Assembly: GCA_014621425.1 (NCBI GenBank)
Contig: JAANBB010000044.1
Span: forward strand, 62,001 to 126,000
Direction of reading: 5' to 3'
Length of the DNA: 64,000 nucleotides
Source of the DNA: Cylindrodendrum hubeiense
Lineage: Eukaryota > Ascomycota > Sordariomycetes > Hypocreales > Nectriaceae
Part shown: positions 10,320 to 20,866 of the stretch, in pieces
Numbering within the stretch: position 1 is the first letter of the stretch
Layout: every line of letters starts with the position of its first letter
Program-made: the position numbers and the translations under genes
The notes under the pieces: generated by a model
Told to the model about the DNA's origin: nothing
What the model saw: the letters and a program-made list of their open reading frames with translations, nothing else
Database searches by the model: none

Positions 10320-10611
10320 AAAATACACTGCACTAGCTTATCTCGTCACTCGTACAATAAGGAATGCCGCCTCTGTCTCATACAAAGTGAGTAGCGTTGC
10401 AAACATCAAGTTAGCCTCCGTTCAATACCATAAATTGTGTCTAGTCGCCGCTCACGTCGGCCTACAGTCTACAATGAATATCATTTAATCGGCGTCTCTG
10501 CCGTCGCCTCGCATCTCGACTGGAACTTCCCGCCCGCGCCTGTTCTCCGCGACCTCCAGCAATTCAGCAGAAAAACGTCAATAAATTGTGCCATTTCGAC
10601 TGGTAGCAAAC

Positions 10612-12486
10612 ATGAATTATCAAAATATTGAGCTGGAATCCTGGGATTCCCCAGACTGGGTCCCTGGCACGGTGATAATGCGTGATCGTAGGTCGCCATT
10701 TGGAAATCCCTGTCTGTTTGTCCTTCATAGAGGAATGGCAAGCTGATGTATCTGCCGAGACAGAAACCCGAGAATCTGGCAAGCTAGTCCTTGTACCTCA
10801 TCCAAGTAGCGACCCCAATGATCCACTGGTACGTAGATGATGGTCCTTTGAGGAATACGTGACTGCTGCTTATGAATGGAATAGAACTGGTCCAAGCTTC
10901 GAAAGGCCGTTAATTACATCCTCGTCTGCTACTTTACCCTCATGACATTCATCCTTGTCGACATTGGAACCGTTGCCTGGGGTCCCGTCAGTGTGGAGCT
11001 GGGCATCACGTTCAAGGACCTAAATAACTCACTTGCCTCCAATCTTGCTGGCCTCGGTTTTGGGTGCATCTTTGCGATTCCGCTGGCGTACAGGTTTGGT
11101 CGTCGTCCCGTTTACCTTGGTTGTATCCTGGTGCAGCTGGCTGGAGCGCTTTGGCAAGCTAAGACTCAGAACGCCGGCGACATCATCTGGTCCAATCTCA
11201 TATGTGGCCTTGGTGGTGCCGCACTTGAGGCCATTGTCCAGTTAACCATTTACGATCTTTTCTTTGTTCACCAACGAGGACTCATGAATGGAATTTACAA
11301 TCTGGTGGTCTCCATAGGCGCCTTCCTGTCCCTGATACCAGCGGGTTACATCGTCGAAAGCCAGGGCTGGAGATGGATTTGGTGGTGGACACTCATACTA
11401 ACTGCCGCTGGCGGGTTGGCCTTCGTCTTCTTCTTTGAAGAATCCAAGTACGTCAAATGCGAGGTTGGTCTGAATCCCACAGCCACGAACAATTCGCAAA
11501 ACGAAGACAACAAGTCCGAGAAAGCAATCTTCGACAAACAATCTCCTACGGAAACAATCACAACTTCTGAGACCTCCGGTAGGCAGTACGAGATCAAACC
11601 CATCTCTCAGCGCCTCGCTCTTTGGACCTATAGCGAGACACCTTTCATCTCGCACGTTATTTTACCAATCAAGCTGTTCTTCATGCTCCCTGCTGTTGCC
11701 TATTCATCGTTGGCCTACGGCACGCTGCTATCGTGGTTTTCAATCGTTATTAGCACACAGTCAACTTATCTACTGTACGATCCCTATAACTTTCCGGCTT
11801 CAAGTGTCGGTCTGTTCAATGTTTCGACTTTCATTGGCACATTGATCGGAATAGCCTTGGGTGGCCCTTTGAGTGATTGGTGGATTGTCTTCATGGCCGG
11901 TCGCAATAAAGGCATCTACGAGCCCGAGTTCCGTTTGTGGTTGGCAATCCCCGGGATATTGCTTATTCCTGGGGGTATGTTGGCCTTCGGACTGCCACTG
12001 GCTGAGGTATGTAGCCTAGTATACTATGGCCCTTGTGTTGAGATGCTAACCATCTCTCAGGGGAAAGAATGGATTATTCTAGCCGTTGGAGCAGCGATAT
12101 TTGGTGCGGGATTCGGCATGTTAGCCACGGTCATACTGTCGTATTTGACGGATTGCTATCAAGACGTGAGAAACCCTACTTCCCACTTTTCCGGTTCGAT
12201 GATTATTTCAGCTAACGTATCTTCATGTGTGGCATAGGTTGTGGGATTCGCATTCGTCACCGTGGCATTATTCAGAAATGCAATTTCAATGGCCATTGTG
12301 TTCGCGTTGACACCTTGGATCGAGGCAATGGGCTTGCGAAACATGTTCATCGTCGCCTCCTGCCTTGCCTTTGCTGTCAATTTATTGACTATACCCATGA
12401 TTATTTTTGGGAAGAGGGCAAGAAAGTGGAGTGCGCCATACTACAAATCGATCGCTATTACTGTGCCCGGTAACACAATGAAGTGA
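10612..12486 (+). CDS. MFS transporter of the DHA1-like family, five exons
   Basis: Plasma-membrane proton-coupled transporter; substrate unknown. Proposed exons are 10612-10671, 10733-10828, 10885-12006, 12061-12175 and 12238-12486. Across exons 2-3 the protein reads PHPSSDPNDPL/NWSKLRKAVNY, the standard fungal entry into the first membrane segment. The loop motif YRFGRRPVY (motif A), about twelve hydrophobic segments, and a charged central loop between helices 6 and 7 (around NNSQNEDNKSEKAIFDKQ) are visible, as is GWRWIWWW near helix 6. The 54-nt intron 12007-12060 has no stop and keeps the frame, so a naive frame reads through it; its GTATGT donor, GCTAAC branch site and CAG acceptor identify it. 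The first intron (10672-10732) is the least certain. Total about 545 residues, normal for the family. Confidence 0.85.
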
Positions 12487-13302
12487 AGTTTGAAGGTACT
12501 GAGGCGGTAGTGGGGAAATTAGCCTGCTAATCACATTCCATCTTCGGAGAAAGTTTATCATAGCGGTTCAAGATTGAGCCCTTGGTGGTATGTAGTCTCC
12601 AGTATAATTCAGCGGGGTAATAAGTGCCTTTACTCTCTGACCTTTCGCACCTAGCATTGTTGATGGCTATTGATGTACCATTTGGCCTGGCCTTTGCGCT
12701 GGTGATGAGATAAGAAGAATGACTAGGAGGGTACGCTTTCATTCAAACTGATTCAGGAAATGTGAAGAAGCTGGACGACACCATATCTACAGTGTGCCAA
12801 GCGGCGTATGTTACATGAGATGGAAGCGAATTGTCTTCATTAATTAATGTACTTCATTAATGTACTTCATACAGGGTTACCATGGACGTATTACCCAAAA
12901 CGGCAGTACAAGCCGACAGGCGGGTGTGTCGGATGTCACGTGCTTAGCGTCCCACGAGATTTCTCTTTGCGCAATCGTAATGGATCCAATCCAGATGCCC
13001 CTCACCTAACACACTATCGACTGCATCCTTCGTGTAGCACGATGAAGACGCGTACGCCTTTGACGTCAACTTCATGACCAAGACCTTATTCCACTATTTC
13101 TATTGGCTTCCATCAACCGACAACATCCTATACTGCCTCTGGGGGGTCTGGAGGGCCTCAGCTCGATGTGCTAGGGGCGGATAAATCCCGCATAGATTCA
13201 GCTTCCTGGGCACAACCTTCGCTGCTTAGAGGTAAGCACCTCCCTCCCACCTCGTATGTCGGGCCAATCATGACTAATGAACGTAGACATCTCAATCCAG
13301 AT
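12487..13302. other. Intergenic region with a 13-bp tandem repeat
   Basis: No gene seen. ATTAATGTACTTC is repeated twice in tandem at 12843-12868. Weak upstream exon signals for the next gene (GTAAGC near 13231 and GTAG near 13286) are compatible with a 5'-leader intron. Confidence 0.5.
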
Positions 13303-13860
13303 ATGCGGTCACGGTTCGCCTTGACAACAGTGGTCCCTATCCCTGTCAATGTTCCTGCCCAAAGCGTTCTGGAGTTCGTGCAGACCAATGCATTAGTTTT
13401 GACTCAAGTTTGTGAAGCTCCTGTCTATGACGAGCTCCCCCCTGATCCTCCCCTTATTGCCGATGACCCATTTTTCGGGCCCTGGGATAAGACAACACAG
13501 ATATTTAAGATCTCTGGGGCTATCTACCTTGCCCCTGGTCTCACCAAAAATGCTACGTGGGGTGCCATCTATCAGCTCATGCCTGACGGTGTTAGACTCC
13601 GGTCAGATGTGAATGCTGGCGTCCTCTCCTGGTCAAAATGGACTGTTCGTCGACGTCAGGATGGCACATCCAGTACGGGCTCCGAGTCCAGTAGCCCGAT
13701 GTTCAATATAGAAGAGTGGGAGTTATTTGGAGATGTTGTGATTGAGGCTAACAGTCTTTTAATGCCGTTCGCTTCATTCTTCCTGCGTGGCGTTATACGA
13801 CAACTTGGTGACCGATTTTTAGATGGAGCAATTAAGGCATACTATGATAATACGAAATAG
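13303..13860 (+). CDS. DUF7053-like conserved fungal protein
   Basis: Function unknown. From the ATG at 13303 the protein (about 185 residues) opens with RFALTTVVPIPV, has WDKTTQIFKI and the central block GLTKNATWGAIYQLMPDGV, followed by SWSKWTVRRR. This layout (START-like beta sheet with an N-terminal TTV.P.P strand) is what I know from the fungal DUF7053 family. The frame is open further upstream without an ATG until 13270 (MTNERRH), which is an alternative start; an upstream coding exon spliced across about 13231-13286 is also possible. No signal peptide; the C-terminus has one amphipathic segment (MPFASFFLRGVI). Assignment is from memory of the family pattern. Confidence 0.65.
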   Translation: MRSRFALTTVVPIPVNVPAQSVLEFVQTNALVLTQVCEAPVYDELPPDPPLIADDPFFGPWDKTTQIFKISGAIYLAPGLTKNATWGAIYQLMPDGVRLRSDVNAGVLSWSKWTVRRRQDGTSSTGSESSSPMFNIEEWELFGDVVIEANSLLMPFASFFLRGVIRQLGDRFLDGAIKAYYDNTK

Positions 13861-14084
13861 AAAGGGGTCAAAGGACATGGATTCCGGGACCAAATATCTC
13901 ATCTTAATCACTTAAATTCATTGCCTGAGTTCTGTAAGCTAAAAAACTTGTGACTATTCTTGACGTCGTCCAAAGGCAGCCCAGCAATACAAGGATGATC
14001 ATCAAACGGAGTATATATCTGAGCTTGTGCATGGTGTGATAGCTAGCAGTTGGTCCAAAATCGTGTGAAAACTTGGCTGTATTT

Positions 14085-14630
14085 CTATTTGAATGTGAGG
14101 TTGGCGTTCTTGAAAGGAATCAACGCCAGGATGACAGCCTGAGTGTAAAAGCCCGCTCGATCCACGACACCATCCGTTAGGAGTCCAACTGAGCCGGTTT
14201 TTCTCTTCGAGTCTACCCTGCCGAATATTTTGTCATCCGCATGCCCCAGTTCCATACCTTGACGCAAAAGCTCGGCTGACTCTTCTGGAAGGTAGTATGA
14301 TGCGGTTCGTGCTTTGCCTGTTCGTCCTTCCCTGCTGACAACCACGATCCAAGCAAAGTTGAGAATTGAACCATCACGATCTTCTACTCCACCTTCTATC
14401 CCTACCCAGTAATCTGCATCCGGAAGAACATCTTTGGCATTTTGTACGCGATTCATGGCTCCACGGAGCGTTTCTTCGTCCGAGAATGGTTGATCGGGCA
14501 CGCCGGAAGCGACACTGATCCCCCTGACATCATAATTCCCAGGAAGCAATTGCACAAAGCCATCTTGAACTGCTTTAATTTTGACTGGATTGGTGGAAGA
14601 TACCACAATAACCTTCTGAAGTGCCGACAT
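14085..14630 (-). CDS. Inosine/xanthosine triphosphatase (YjjX/DUF84 family)
   Basis: House-cleaning hydrolase that removes non-canonical purine nucleoside triphosphates (ITP, XTP) in the cytosol. The intact 181-residue single-exon protein begins VIVVSSTNPVKIKAVQDGF, the family's substrate-binding start, and contains DEETLRGAMNRVQNAK, the metal-site block YWVGIEGGVED, the WIVV strand and KTGSVGLLTDGVVDR near the end; all are hallmark blocks of YjjX-like NTPases. Length matches the family (about 170-185). It sits about 5 kb from the pyrimidine-catabolism genes, which may be coincidence. Confidence 0.9.
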   Translation of the reverse strand: MSALQKVIVVSSTNPVKIKAVQDGFVQLLPGNYDVRGISVASGVPDQPFSDEETLRGAMNRVQNAKDVLPDADYWVGIEGGVEDRDGSILNFAWIVVVSREGRTGKARTASYYLPEESAELLRQGMELGHADDKIFGRVDSKRKTGSVGLLTDGVVDRAGFYTQAVILALIPFKNANLTFK

Positions 14631-15676
14631 GGTGAAGAAATGGAAGTGAGGGGGATGGAGGGTGGACGTCCCTAGGGCGCGAGTTAGTACGAGTGTCGCG
14701 GTTTTCTTTGTGAATCAACTTTACTTTATATTTCTCCACATTAAGGATTATCTGAAAAATTATCAGCAGATGTTTTGAGGCTCATGGAGCGCGAACAAGT
14801 CGACTATTATTCTCACCGGCGTGACTCAACGCACCAGCACAGTGCGGGGTATCCGTGTGCTGTCGCGGCATTCCGATTTGCGCCTAACATGTAAGGCAAC
14901 ATGCGCCATCACTGAGACAGACTTTTGCTACCAGGAGCTAACCCTGGCAATGCAGCGATAACGCTACCAAGCTCGCAGTTTTTGTTGACTTTGTGTCATG
15001 TGAGACATGACATTAAGGGAGTCTTACAATTGGTCGGCCGCCTCTAGAAGACACGCTAGGTTAGGTTTAACATCAGACAGACGAAAGCCTCTCAGTGATG
15101 ATGTAAAGAAGCGGCCGGGTTAAATAATATACGCAGTTATGCAGGTGGGTTATGAACTAAAGGCGGATCCAGCCCTGACGATAATTCCACAGCGGCCCGT
15201 TCCGACCAGGTTCATCCAGCAAATGAGGGTCCCAACAGTTGGGTGGGCATACCCTGTAGGGGGCGTTTCCATGACCGCCTTATGCGTCCCGGAGTAGTTT
15301 AGTTCCTCAATTCGAATGTGGAGTGCGGGATCGTAAGACTGCCAAGACTGCTCCCTCTTTTACAGTCCAATTGCCTGGATTGTTCAGTGTCAGGATGCCA
15401 AATGCTGCAGCTGTTGTCGCAAGGTAGGCGCTCCTACTCCGTACATAGGGCTCCGTACGTAGGGCTCCCATGTAGGGCTTCATGGGCCCTTGCAGTTTGG
15501 CCCCCAATAGCCCCCAATTTCTCATATGCTGCATGAAGGCCTGAGGCATCACCTTAAAATGAGAAGAGGTTACTGTCGCTTTGATTTCAAACCGGGCTGT
15601 GTTTTTGATCCGAACGCAATCGTACAACAATACACTCGTTAAGCCTGTATTCCTTCGGGGATGAAAACACAGAGCC
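14631..15676. other. Intergenic region
   Basis: Between divergently transcribed genes. No coding sequence supported: the reverse-strand frame 15307-15843 mainly shadows the following gene's start and has no motifs. Contains the short tandem array at 15446-15484. Confidence 0.5.
15446..15484 (+). repeat. Degenerate 12-14 bp tandem repeat, three units
   Basis: Units TAGGGCTCCGTACG, TAGGGCTCCCATG and TAGGGCTTCATG follow one another, about 190 bp before the next ATG. Confidence 0.6.
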
Positions 15677-18600
15677 ATGGCCAAAACATGGGTCATAACC
15701 ATGTTACTAGTCACGGCCGCTCCCGCTGCGGTCGCGGCTAACGATAGTTTATCCGACTTCTCCAACGACTTCGCAACAGATCTCGGTCCGCTTCTCGCCC
15801 TCTTCGGCGATGCCATGACGAAACAGTACCTCAGCGAAAGCACCTCGTTTCTCGACTATCTCATCTTCGCCATGGCCCCAATCGGCATTATCACCGCCAT
15901 AGTGTCGACTATTCGCGTATGCGGCCACTCGTCTCTCCGCGCTTTCGTTGGCAGGTCCCAGGAAGGCGACGGAGTCATAGAAGCCGAGCTGTGCACCTCT
16001 ACGAGCCGAGACGTCTGTGAATTATTCAACAGGGGCGGCATCGCGCGCGTTCTCGGCAGGCCTAGCATTCTTGAACTTGTGTACGACCCCTCGAGAGCGT
16101 CAAGCGCCACTGGCAACTCGGAGGGTGCAGAATTACACCTTTCTCGCAAGTACTTTGAGGAAATCAACTCCTCTGACGATTGGGAAAGAGTCAACGGCTC
16201 AGTCTTTGAGCGAACTAGCAAGAAGAAAGCCTTGGCTGAAGAGTTTGCACCAAATGCGAACCTCTCGCTCAACGTTGGCATAATCAAGCAGCCGAAATGG
16301 GTGTTTATTGCTATTGCTGCCACTGGTGTCATTCTTCAAGCTGGTGTTCTTATCCTCGCTGGCGTCGGCGTGTGGATGCTCAAATGGAATCTCAATGACG
16401 CAAGAGATTCCGCGTCAAAAAATTACGCACCAAGCATGTTCATTTCGGGCACGGTTGTCATGTGTGCTGGGATGTGGGCCTGCGCATATCTCATCGGGCA
16501 GACCACGCGCGAAGTTCGCTTCCGCCGACGTGGCAAGAAGCCTGGAGCAGAACTCTCGCGGCTCTTCTGGCTTCAGCCGGGGCCTCAAGTCATCGGTGAT
16601 CAAAATTTCGATCCCTACGGATATGTCGAAGATACTAACCTCGCTCCTCATGAGCTCTGGATGACATCACGAAAGCATTTCAACGAAAGGCTGTTCGAGA
16701 TGAACACTGTAATAGCCATCTCGGCCGTAACGATTGGATATATTGCTCAATTCATCGGCCTGCGAGGAATGAAAGCTTGGGTTGCTTTGGCCCAACTTGC
16801 AATTACACTTGTTATGAGCCTCCTGCGCGGTTGCCTCCGCATGCAGCGCCTCGGCAAAGAGTCCAACCAGCTGGGCGATATCCCAGACCTTGTCTCTGGT
16901 CACGAGTTGGACTGGTTGTCCTTCAAGATAGCGCAGCAGAAATGCAAATGGCATATCACCGGGGTGTGCGACGCCGTGTCTCAACCGGCAAGTGACATAA
17001 AGGAGTCAGCCCAGGGTTCCAAATACGCTTCACATAACACCAAGTCGGACATTACGGGTGCTCCATTATCGCCTGATTCAAATGCCCCAACGCCCCCTTA
17101 CTCTGATAGCTTGGAAACACCCGACACCAAGACTCCGATATTATCTACCTCTCAAGTTACCGAAGAGCCCAAGACAGACGATATCCAGCACCTACTTCGG
17201 ATTCGAAAGCGACTCGCGCATTTGACGGGCCATAATCCACTTGAAGAGCTCTCCTCATCAGAATACCAGCAGTGGAAAGACAATGATATCAAAGTCCGCG
17301 TTAAGGCCAAGCAGATCGCGAATGCTATTTGCCGAATCGCCGAAAAGGCGTCTCTTAAATCGCATCCCTCGGAAATCAACCTTCGAATTCAAGCCGCTTC
17401 TCACAAAATCAATTCAGAGGGCCATTCAAGCCAGTTTATTGATATTCTACTCAGACAATTTTACCCTTCATCCCAAAGCAGTTGGACTATAGATGCTTCA
17501 AAAATCGAGGCGATATTGGGGCTCTGGGTATGGACCATGACATATGATGCCATTCTCCAGAAAGATGCTGATGCATCTCAACACGCGGCAAAAAAAGTTC
17601 TGATGGAGAGGATTGTTTCCGCAAGCCCTGATGACCGCGGTTGGTCTGGTAGAGCAAGCAAAGCTCAAGCAGAGCTCAATCTGTGGCTGGGACCCAGTGC
17701 AGTCAAATTCCACAACAAAACCCTCCTGGTCGATGCTCAGGAATGCTACAGCTTTGCTTCTCTATGGAGGTCTACTTCCAAAGATGACACCAACAAAGAA
17801 GCTTGCTGGGAGAACCTGGCTGACGATGCCAAGGTCCTTACCTCGCGTCTCCATCGATTTTGCGGATGGACTTCGGTTCATCAAGCTGACAGGGAACCTC
17901 AAACTGGTCGCAAGCTGCGGGTTCAGCTTATGGAACTTGGTCACACGCAAAAGTCACTTCTTGACGTATGCGCCCAAGAGCTTTTCACGACACTTATCAT
18001 GTCGCTTACCAGCCTGTTGACCTTCGGCGAAGCGATCATTGTTGAGAGTGCTGGCACAGCACGACTGGAAAACCCAGTCGTGGACATGATAGCAAAGGAG
18101 TTTGTGGAAAGCGGCCTGGGGTCGTATTCTGAAGCCCTATTCGGCATTATACCGGCGTTGAAGGGAATTTTATGGTCTCCAAGCCCCAGACAACTACTTG
18201 CTTTGGTCATCGAGACAGCCGAAAACTATCGACGGAACCAGGAATGGAACCGAGCGGACACCCTCTTGCGATGGGTTACCAGCCAATTTTCATCGGCTGG
18301 GGAAAGCCATGGAGTCAATTTTGAGCAAGTTGCGCGAGAATTCGAAAAACGCGGAATCCTCGACGAGGCCGATCAGTTCGTTTCATCCCCCGCCTTGAAG
18401 ACTCAGCCCAAAATCCTGGCAGCTCATTACGGTGGTAAAGACGTCACAATTCTAGCAAAGTGGCAATTTTGTCATGGCGAGGAAATTGTGATTCCAACTC
18501 ATGAGATCCCATTTATCGACCCGTGGTTCAACACCCGGAAGTCCCTCAGCGTGATCTACCGCTTCGACGACGGTGAAATTCGCGGCGTTTCAGTTCCAGA

Positions 18601-18937
18601 GCGTGCCGACAATCGAACGTTCAGGCTCACTGTTGATCGCACAGACGAGGAGTCCGAGAAGGCGGTGTTCGTTGCCGCGAATCACCTTCCTCCAGTCTCA
18701 GCTCCCGTGCATATTCATTCGGTCATTTGGGGACTTGAGCAAATCGACGACAAGGAAGTTTATGATAAACTCTATGACGTATTTGCCACAAAGAAGACCA
18801 TCCTTCTCAATAATAACTTCTTTAAAAAAGACGGTTGGTTTGGTATTCAGAAGTCGGCTGCTATTATTTACTCTTTTAACGGGACTATGAAGTGTATTTC
18901 AGGTAGAGAAGATACCCGTTTGATGTTTGCCTACTAG
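15677..18937 (+). CDS. Large membrane protein of unknown function, 1086 aa
   Basis: A single-exon frame of 1086 codons from an ATG in a good context (agccATGG). The first 21 residues look like a signal peptide (VITMLLVTAAPAAVAA). Hydrophobic segments follow at about residues 61-80, 208-235, 252-274 and 342-385, giving four to five membrane spans in the first 390 residues. The remaining 700 residues are soluble: a low-complexity Ser/Thr/Pro linker around 415-480, then a helical region and a final beta-rich part from about 850. The opening block (DFATDLGPLLALFGD, then KQYLSESTSFLD) belongs to a family I recall as the membrane-anchored N-terminus of large fungal proteins, sometimes with ankyrin repeats; no ankyrin repeat is seen here. 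Role unknown. Confidence 0.8.
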   Translation: MAKTWVITMLLVTAAPAAVAANDSLSDFSNDFATDLGPLLALFGDAMTKQYLSESTSFLDYLIFAMAPIGIITAIVSTIRVCGHSSLRAFVGRSQEGDGVIEAELCTSTSRDVCELFNRGGIARVLGRPSILELVYDPSRASSATGNSEGAELHLSRKYFEEINSSDDWERVNGSVFERTSKKKALAEEFAPNANLSLNVGIIKQPKWVFIAIAATGVILQAGVLILAGVGVWMLKWNLNDARDSASKNYAPSMFISGTVVMCAGMWACAYLIGQTTREVRFRRRGKKPGAELSRLFWLQPGPQVIGDQNFDPYGYVEDTNLAPHELWMTSRKHFNERLFEMNTVIAISAVTIGYIAQFIGLRGMKAWVALAQLAITLVMSLLRGCLRMQRLGKESNQLGDIPDLVSGHELDWLSFKIAQQKCKWHITGVCDAVSQPASDIKESAQGSKYASHNTKSDITGAPLSPDSNAPTPPYSDSLETPDTKTPILSTSQVTEEPKTDDIQHLLRIRKRLAHLTGHNPLEELSSSEYQQWKDNDIKVRVKAKQIANAICRIAEKASLKSHPSEINLRIQAASHKINSEGHSSQFIDILLRQFYPSSQSSWTIDASKIEAILGLWVWTMTYDAILQKDADASQHAAKKVLMERIVSASPDDRGWSGRASKAQAELNLWLGPSAVKFHNKTLLVDAQECYSFASLWRSTSKDDTNKEACWENLADDAKVLTSRLHRFCGWTSVHQADREPQTGRKLRVQLMELGHTQKSLLDVCAQELFTTLIMSLTSLLTFGEAIIVESAGTARLENPVVDMIAKEFVESGLGSYSEALFGIIPALKGILWSPSPRQLLALVIETAENYRRNQEWNRADTLLRWVTSQFSSAGESHGVNFEQVAREFEKRGILDEADQFVSSPALKTQPKILAAHYGGKDVTILAKWQFCHGEEIVIPTHEIPFIDPWFNTRKSLSVIYRFDDGEIRGVSVPERADNRTFRLTVDRTDEESEKAVFVAANHLPPVSAPVHIHSVIWGLEQIDDKEVYDKLYDVFATKKTILLNNNFFKKDGWFGIQKSAAIIYSFNGTMKCISGREDTRLMFAY

Positions 18938-19921
18938 TTTAGACTTCCAATAGAGCATATCTAGGGTATAGTAGCCACCGTTGGAGGAATGGCCACTGAC
19001 TAGTATGGGGATATATTTATTAATAAGACGAGTGACTGACATTTTGCGATGCCAGAGCGACCGTGTAGAAGTGACGCTTGCCTCAAGAAGAAACTTTCGT
19101 TATCTACTAATGAAGCAATGGGAAATGATCGTAGCACAACACCAAAGTAAATACCCTTCCACGGAAATTCCCAGTCGCGTCGATAGCAAGTCTCCCTGGG
19201 TCAGATGTGCTCGCGGCCACAGCTGGAGCTATCGGCTACAACAGCTTGATACAAGGCTCGATGGGATAGAAAGTATCTCATTAGGTGCTTGAGCTGATGA
19301 ATTGATGGTCTTCGCGTTGGCAAGGCGTTGAAAACCGGATGTACCGTGATGAAAATCCCGATCTCATGACTCAGGCGCGACTAACAGCAAAGAAACTCGA
19401 GGAAAATACGAATTAATACAAATAATACAGAATTGAAAAGAGGCTCTGTCTAGGAAGGCTTGGGAAGGTCTCGTTACTCCACCGAGCTATCCTTCAAGAA
19501 GATATCTGTCTGTTGTTGATGCTTGGTAATCTTCCAACCCTCCGGTCGAAGACCTTCCCTTTATCCGCCCCCCGAGCGGCCCCACATCTCCGGCCTTGCC
19601 TGAAGCGGCAATCCCTCCCTCTTCCTTGGCCATGGATGAACGTTGGCGCGTACTACTTCTAACCTTTCTAGAGCTCTACTGTTTCAGCATTGTCTTTAAA
19701 TCTCTGTGCTCAAAATTCTGCTGCTCAACTACGGGTTTTCTCATGGGAGTTTAGTCAAAGCAAATAGTCCACGATTTGATGCCCCCGGTCACCTGTTTAT
19801 TGTGTACGTCCTGCACTTAAGGGCATACCTCGAAGTTGCATTTTATATATTTCGAATTCATCATGATGTGTTATTGCAGATCAGATTATTTTGTTGACCC
19901 ATTAATCTTCGTATCGCAGCC
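18938..19921. other. Intergenic region between convergent genes
   Basis: Nearly 1 kb between two gene 3' ends. Only short motif-free frames (18981-19292, 19706-19897); nothing else recognised. Confidence 0.5.
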
Positions 19922-20866
19922 TTATGGAAGACAAGCCAATGCTTGGTTCAGTATTTCAAACAGCCGTTCATCGTCCCCGTGGCGAACCCAGAAGACATTT
20001 TTCGGTCGAGTAGTAATTCCCCACCAGTCAGCCACCGTCATTCCAAGCGTAAGCTGAGAGGTCGTTTCCACCTCAACGTTGATCAGTCGCCCTTGAAACA
20101 TCTCTGGCTCCAACAGAAACAGAGGCACACATGGACCATGAAGAGGAGCGCCATTCCAGCCATATTTCTTGAGGTCGAACGACTCGGAGAAGGTTAGCAT
20201 TTCGGCCAGGGCGATGGCACAATTTGTTCCAAGTTTCTTCATTGCATTAAGGCGTTCTCGCGTAGAAAGCATCTCATGCGTCACATCGAGTGGCAATAGC
20301 GTAAGTTTGACACCGGAGCCAAAAATCCCCTGGGCGGCTTCGGGGTCGACATACACATTGAACTCTGCCGTAGGTGTAATGTTTCCAACTTCGAAATACG
20401 CCCCAGCCATTGCGACAACCTCCTGTATGCGAGCCGCAATATCAGGTGCAGTCAACAGAGCTAGAGCGAGATTTGTCAATGGAGATAATGAGCAAATCGT
20501 CACCGTCTGCGGAGGTTCGCTGCGCAGTGTTTCGATGATGAAGTCAACACCTTGTTTCGTAGAAGGCTTGATAGTCGGAACTGGCAACGTTGGGCCGTCC
20601 ATTCCCGTCGGGCCATGAACGTGATCAGCAATCACAAGATCGCGCTTGATTGGGGTCGAGGATCCGGCAAAAACAGGAATTTCGGGGCGTCCAGTGAGCT
20701 CCAATAGCTTGAGAGAGTTTTCGAGTGTATAGGAAAGATCAATATTGCCGGCAGTTGCAACAAGACCCATGACTTCGAATCTGTCTGGCAGTCCAAGCAT
20801 CAGCATAATAGCTGCCGCTTGATCCTGACCGGGATCCGTCAAAATGATGACCTTGCGAGGCGCCAT
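19922..20866 (-). CDS. Inosine-uridine-type nucleoside hydrolase
   Basis: Hydrolyses ribonucleosides to base plus ribose; in this neighbourhood uridine to uracil is the likely reaction. The single exon encodes 314 residues, the family's normal size. Recognisable blocks are the N-terminal metal loop (TDPGQDQAA), VATAGNIDLSYTLEN, the adenine/uracil-side block ICSLSPLTNLALAL, the AEFNVYVDPEAA motif, and TLGMTVADW with the C-terminal Asp ligand. The usual metal loop is DxDPGxDD; here the first Asp reads as Leu and the last as Gln, while the middle two Asp remain. That could weaken calcium binding or mark a subfamily. First gene of the putative uracil cluster, minus strand; its upstream region has GATA words. 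Confidence 0.88.
   Translation of the reverse strand: MAPRKVIILTDPGQDQAAAIMLMLGLPDRFEVMGLVATAGNIDLSYTLENSLKLLELTGRPEIPVFAGSSTPIKRDLVIADHVHGPTGMDGPTLPVPTIKPSTKQGVDFIIETLRSEPPQTVTICSLSPLTNLALALLTAPDIAARIQEVVAMAGAYFEVGNITPTAEFNVYVDPEAAQGIFGSGVKLTLLPLDVTHEMLSTRERLNAMKKLGTNCAIALAEMLTFSESFDLKKYGWNGAPLHGPCVPLFLLEPEMFQGRLINVEVETTSQLTLGMTVADWWGITTRPKNVFWVRHGDDERLFEILNQALACLP

Larger units (their letters stand above)
8447..10611. other. Gene-poor intergenic stretch
   Basis: About 2.2 kb without a convincing gene. Short open frames at 8891-9211 (+) and 9206-9556 (-) have no recognisable motifs and are probably chance. It contains the small tandem repeat at 9762-9788 and a diverged direct repeat at 9958 and 10302. 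Confidence 0.5.
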
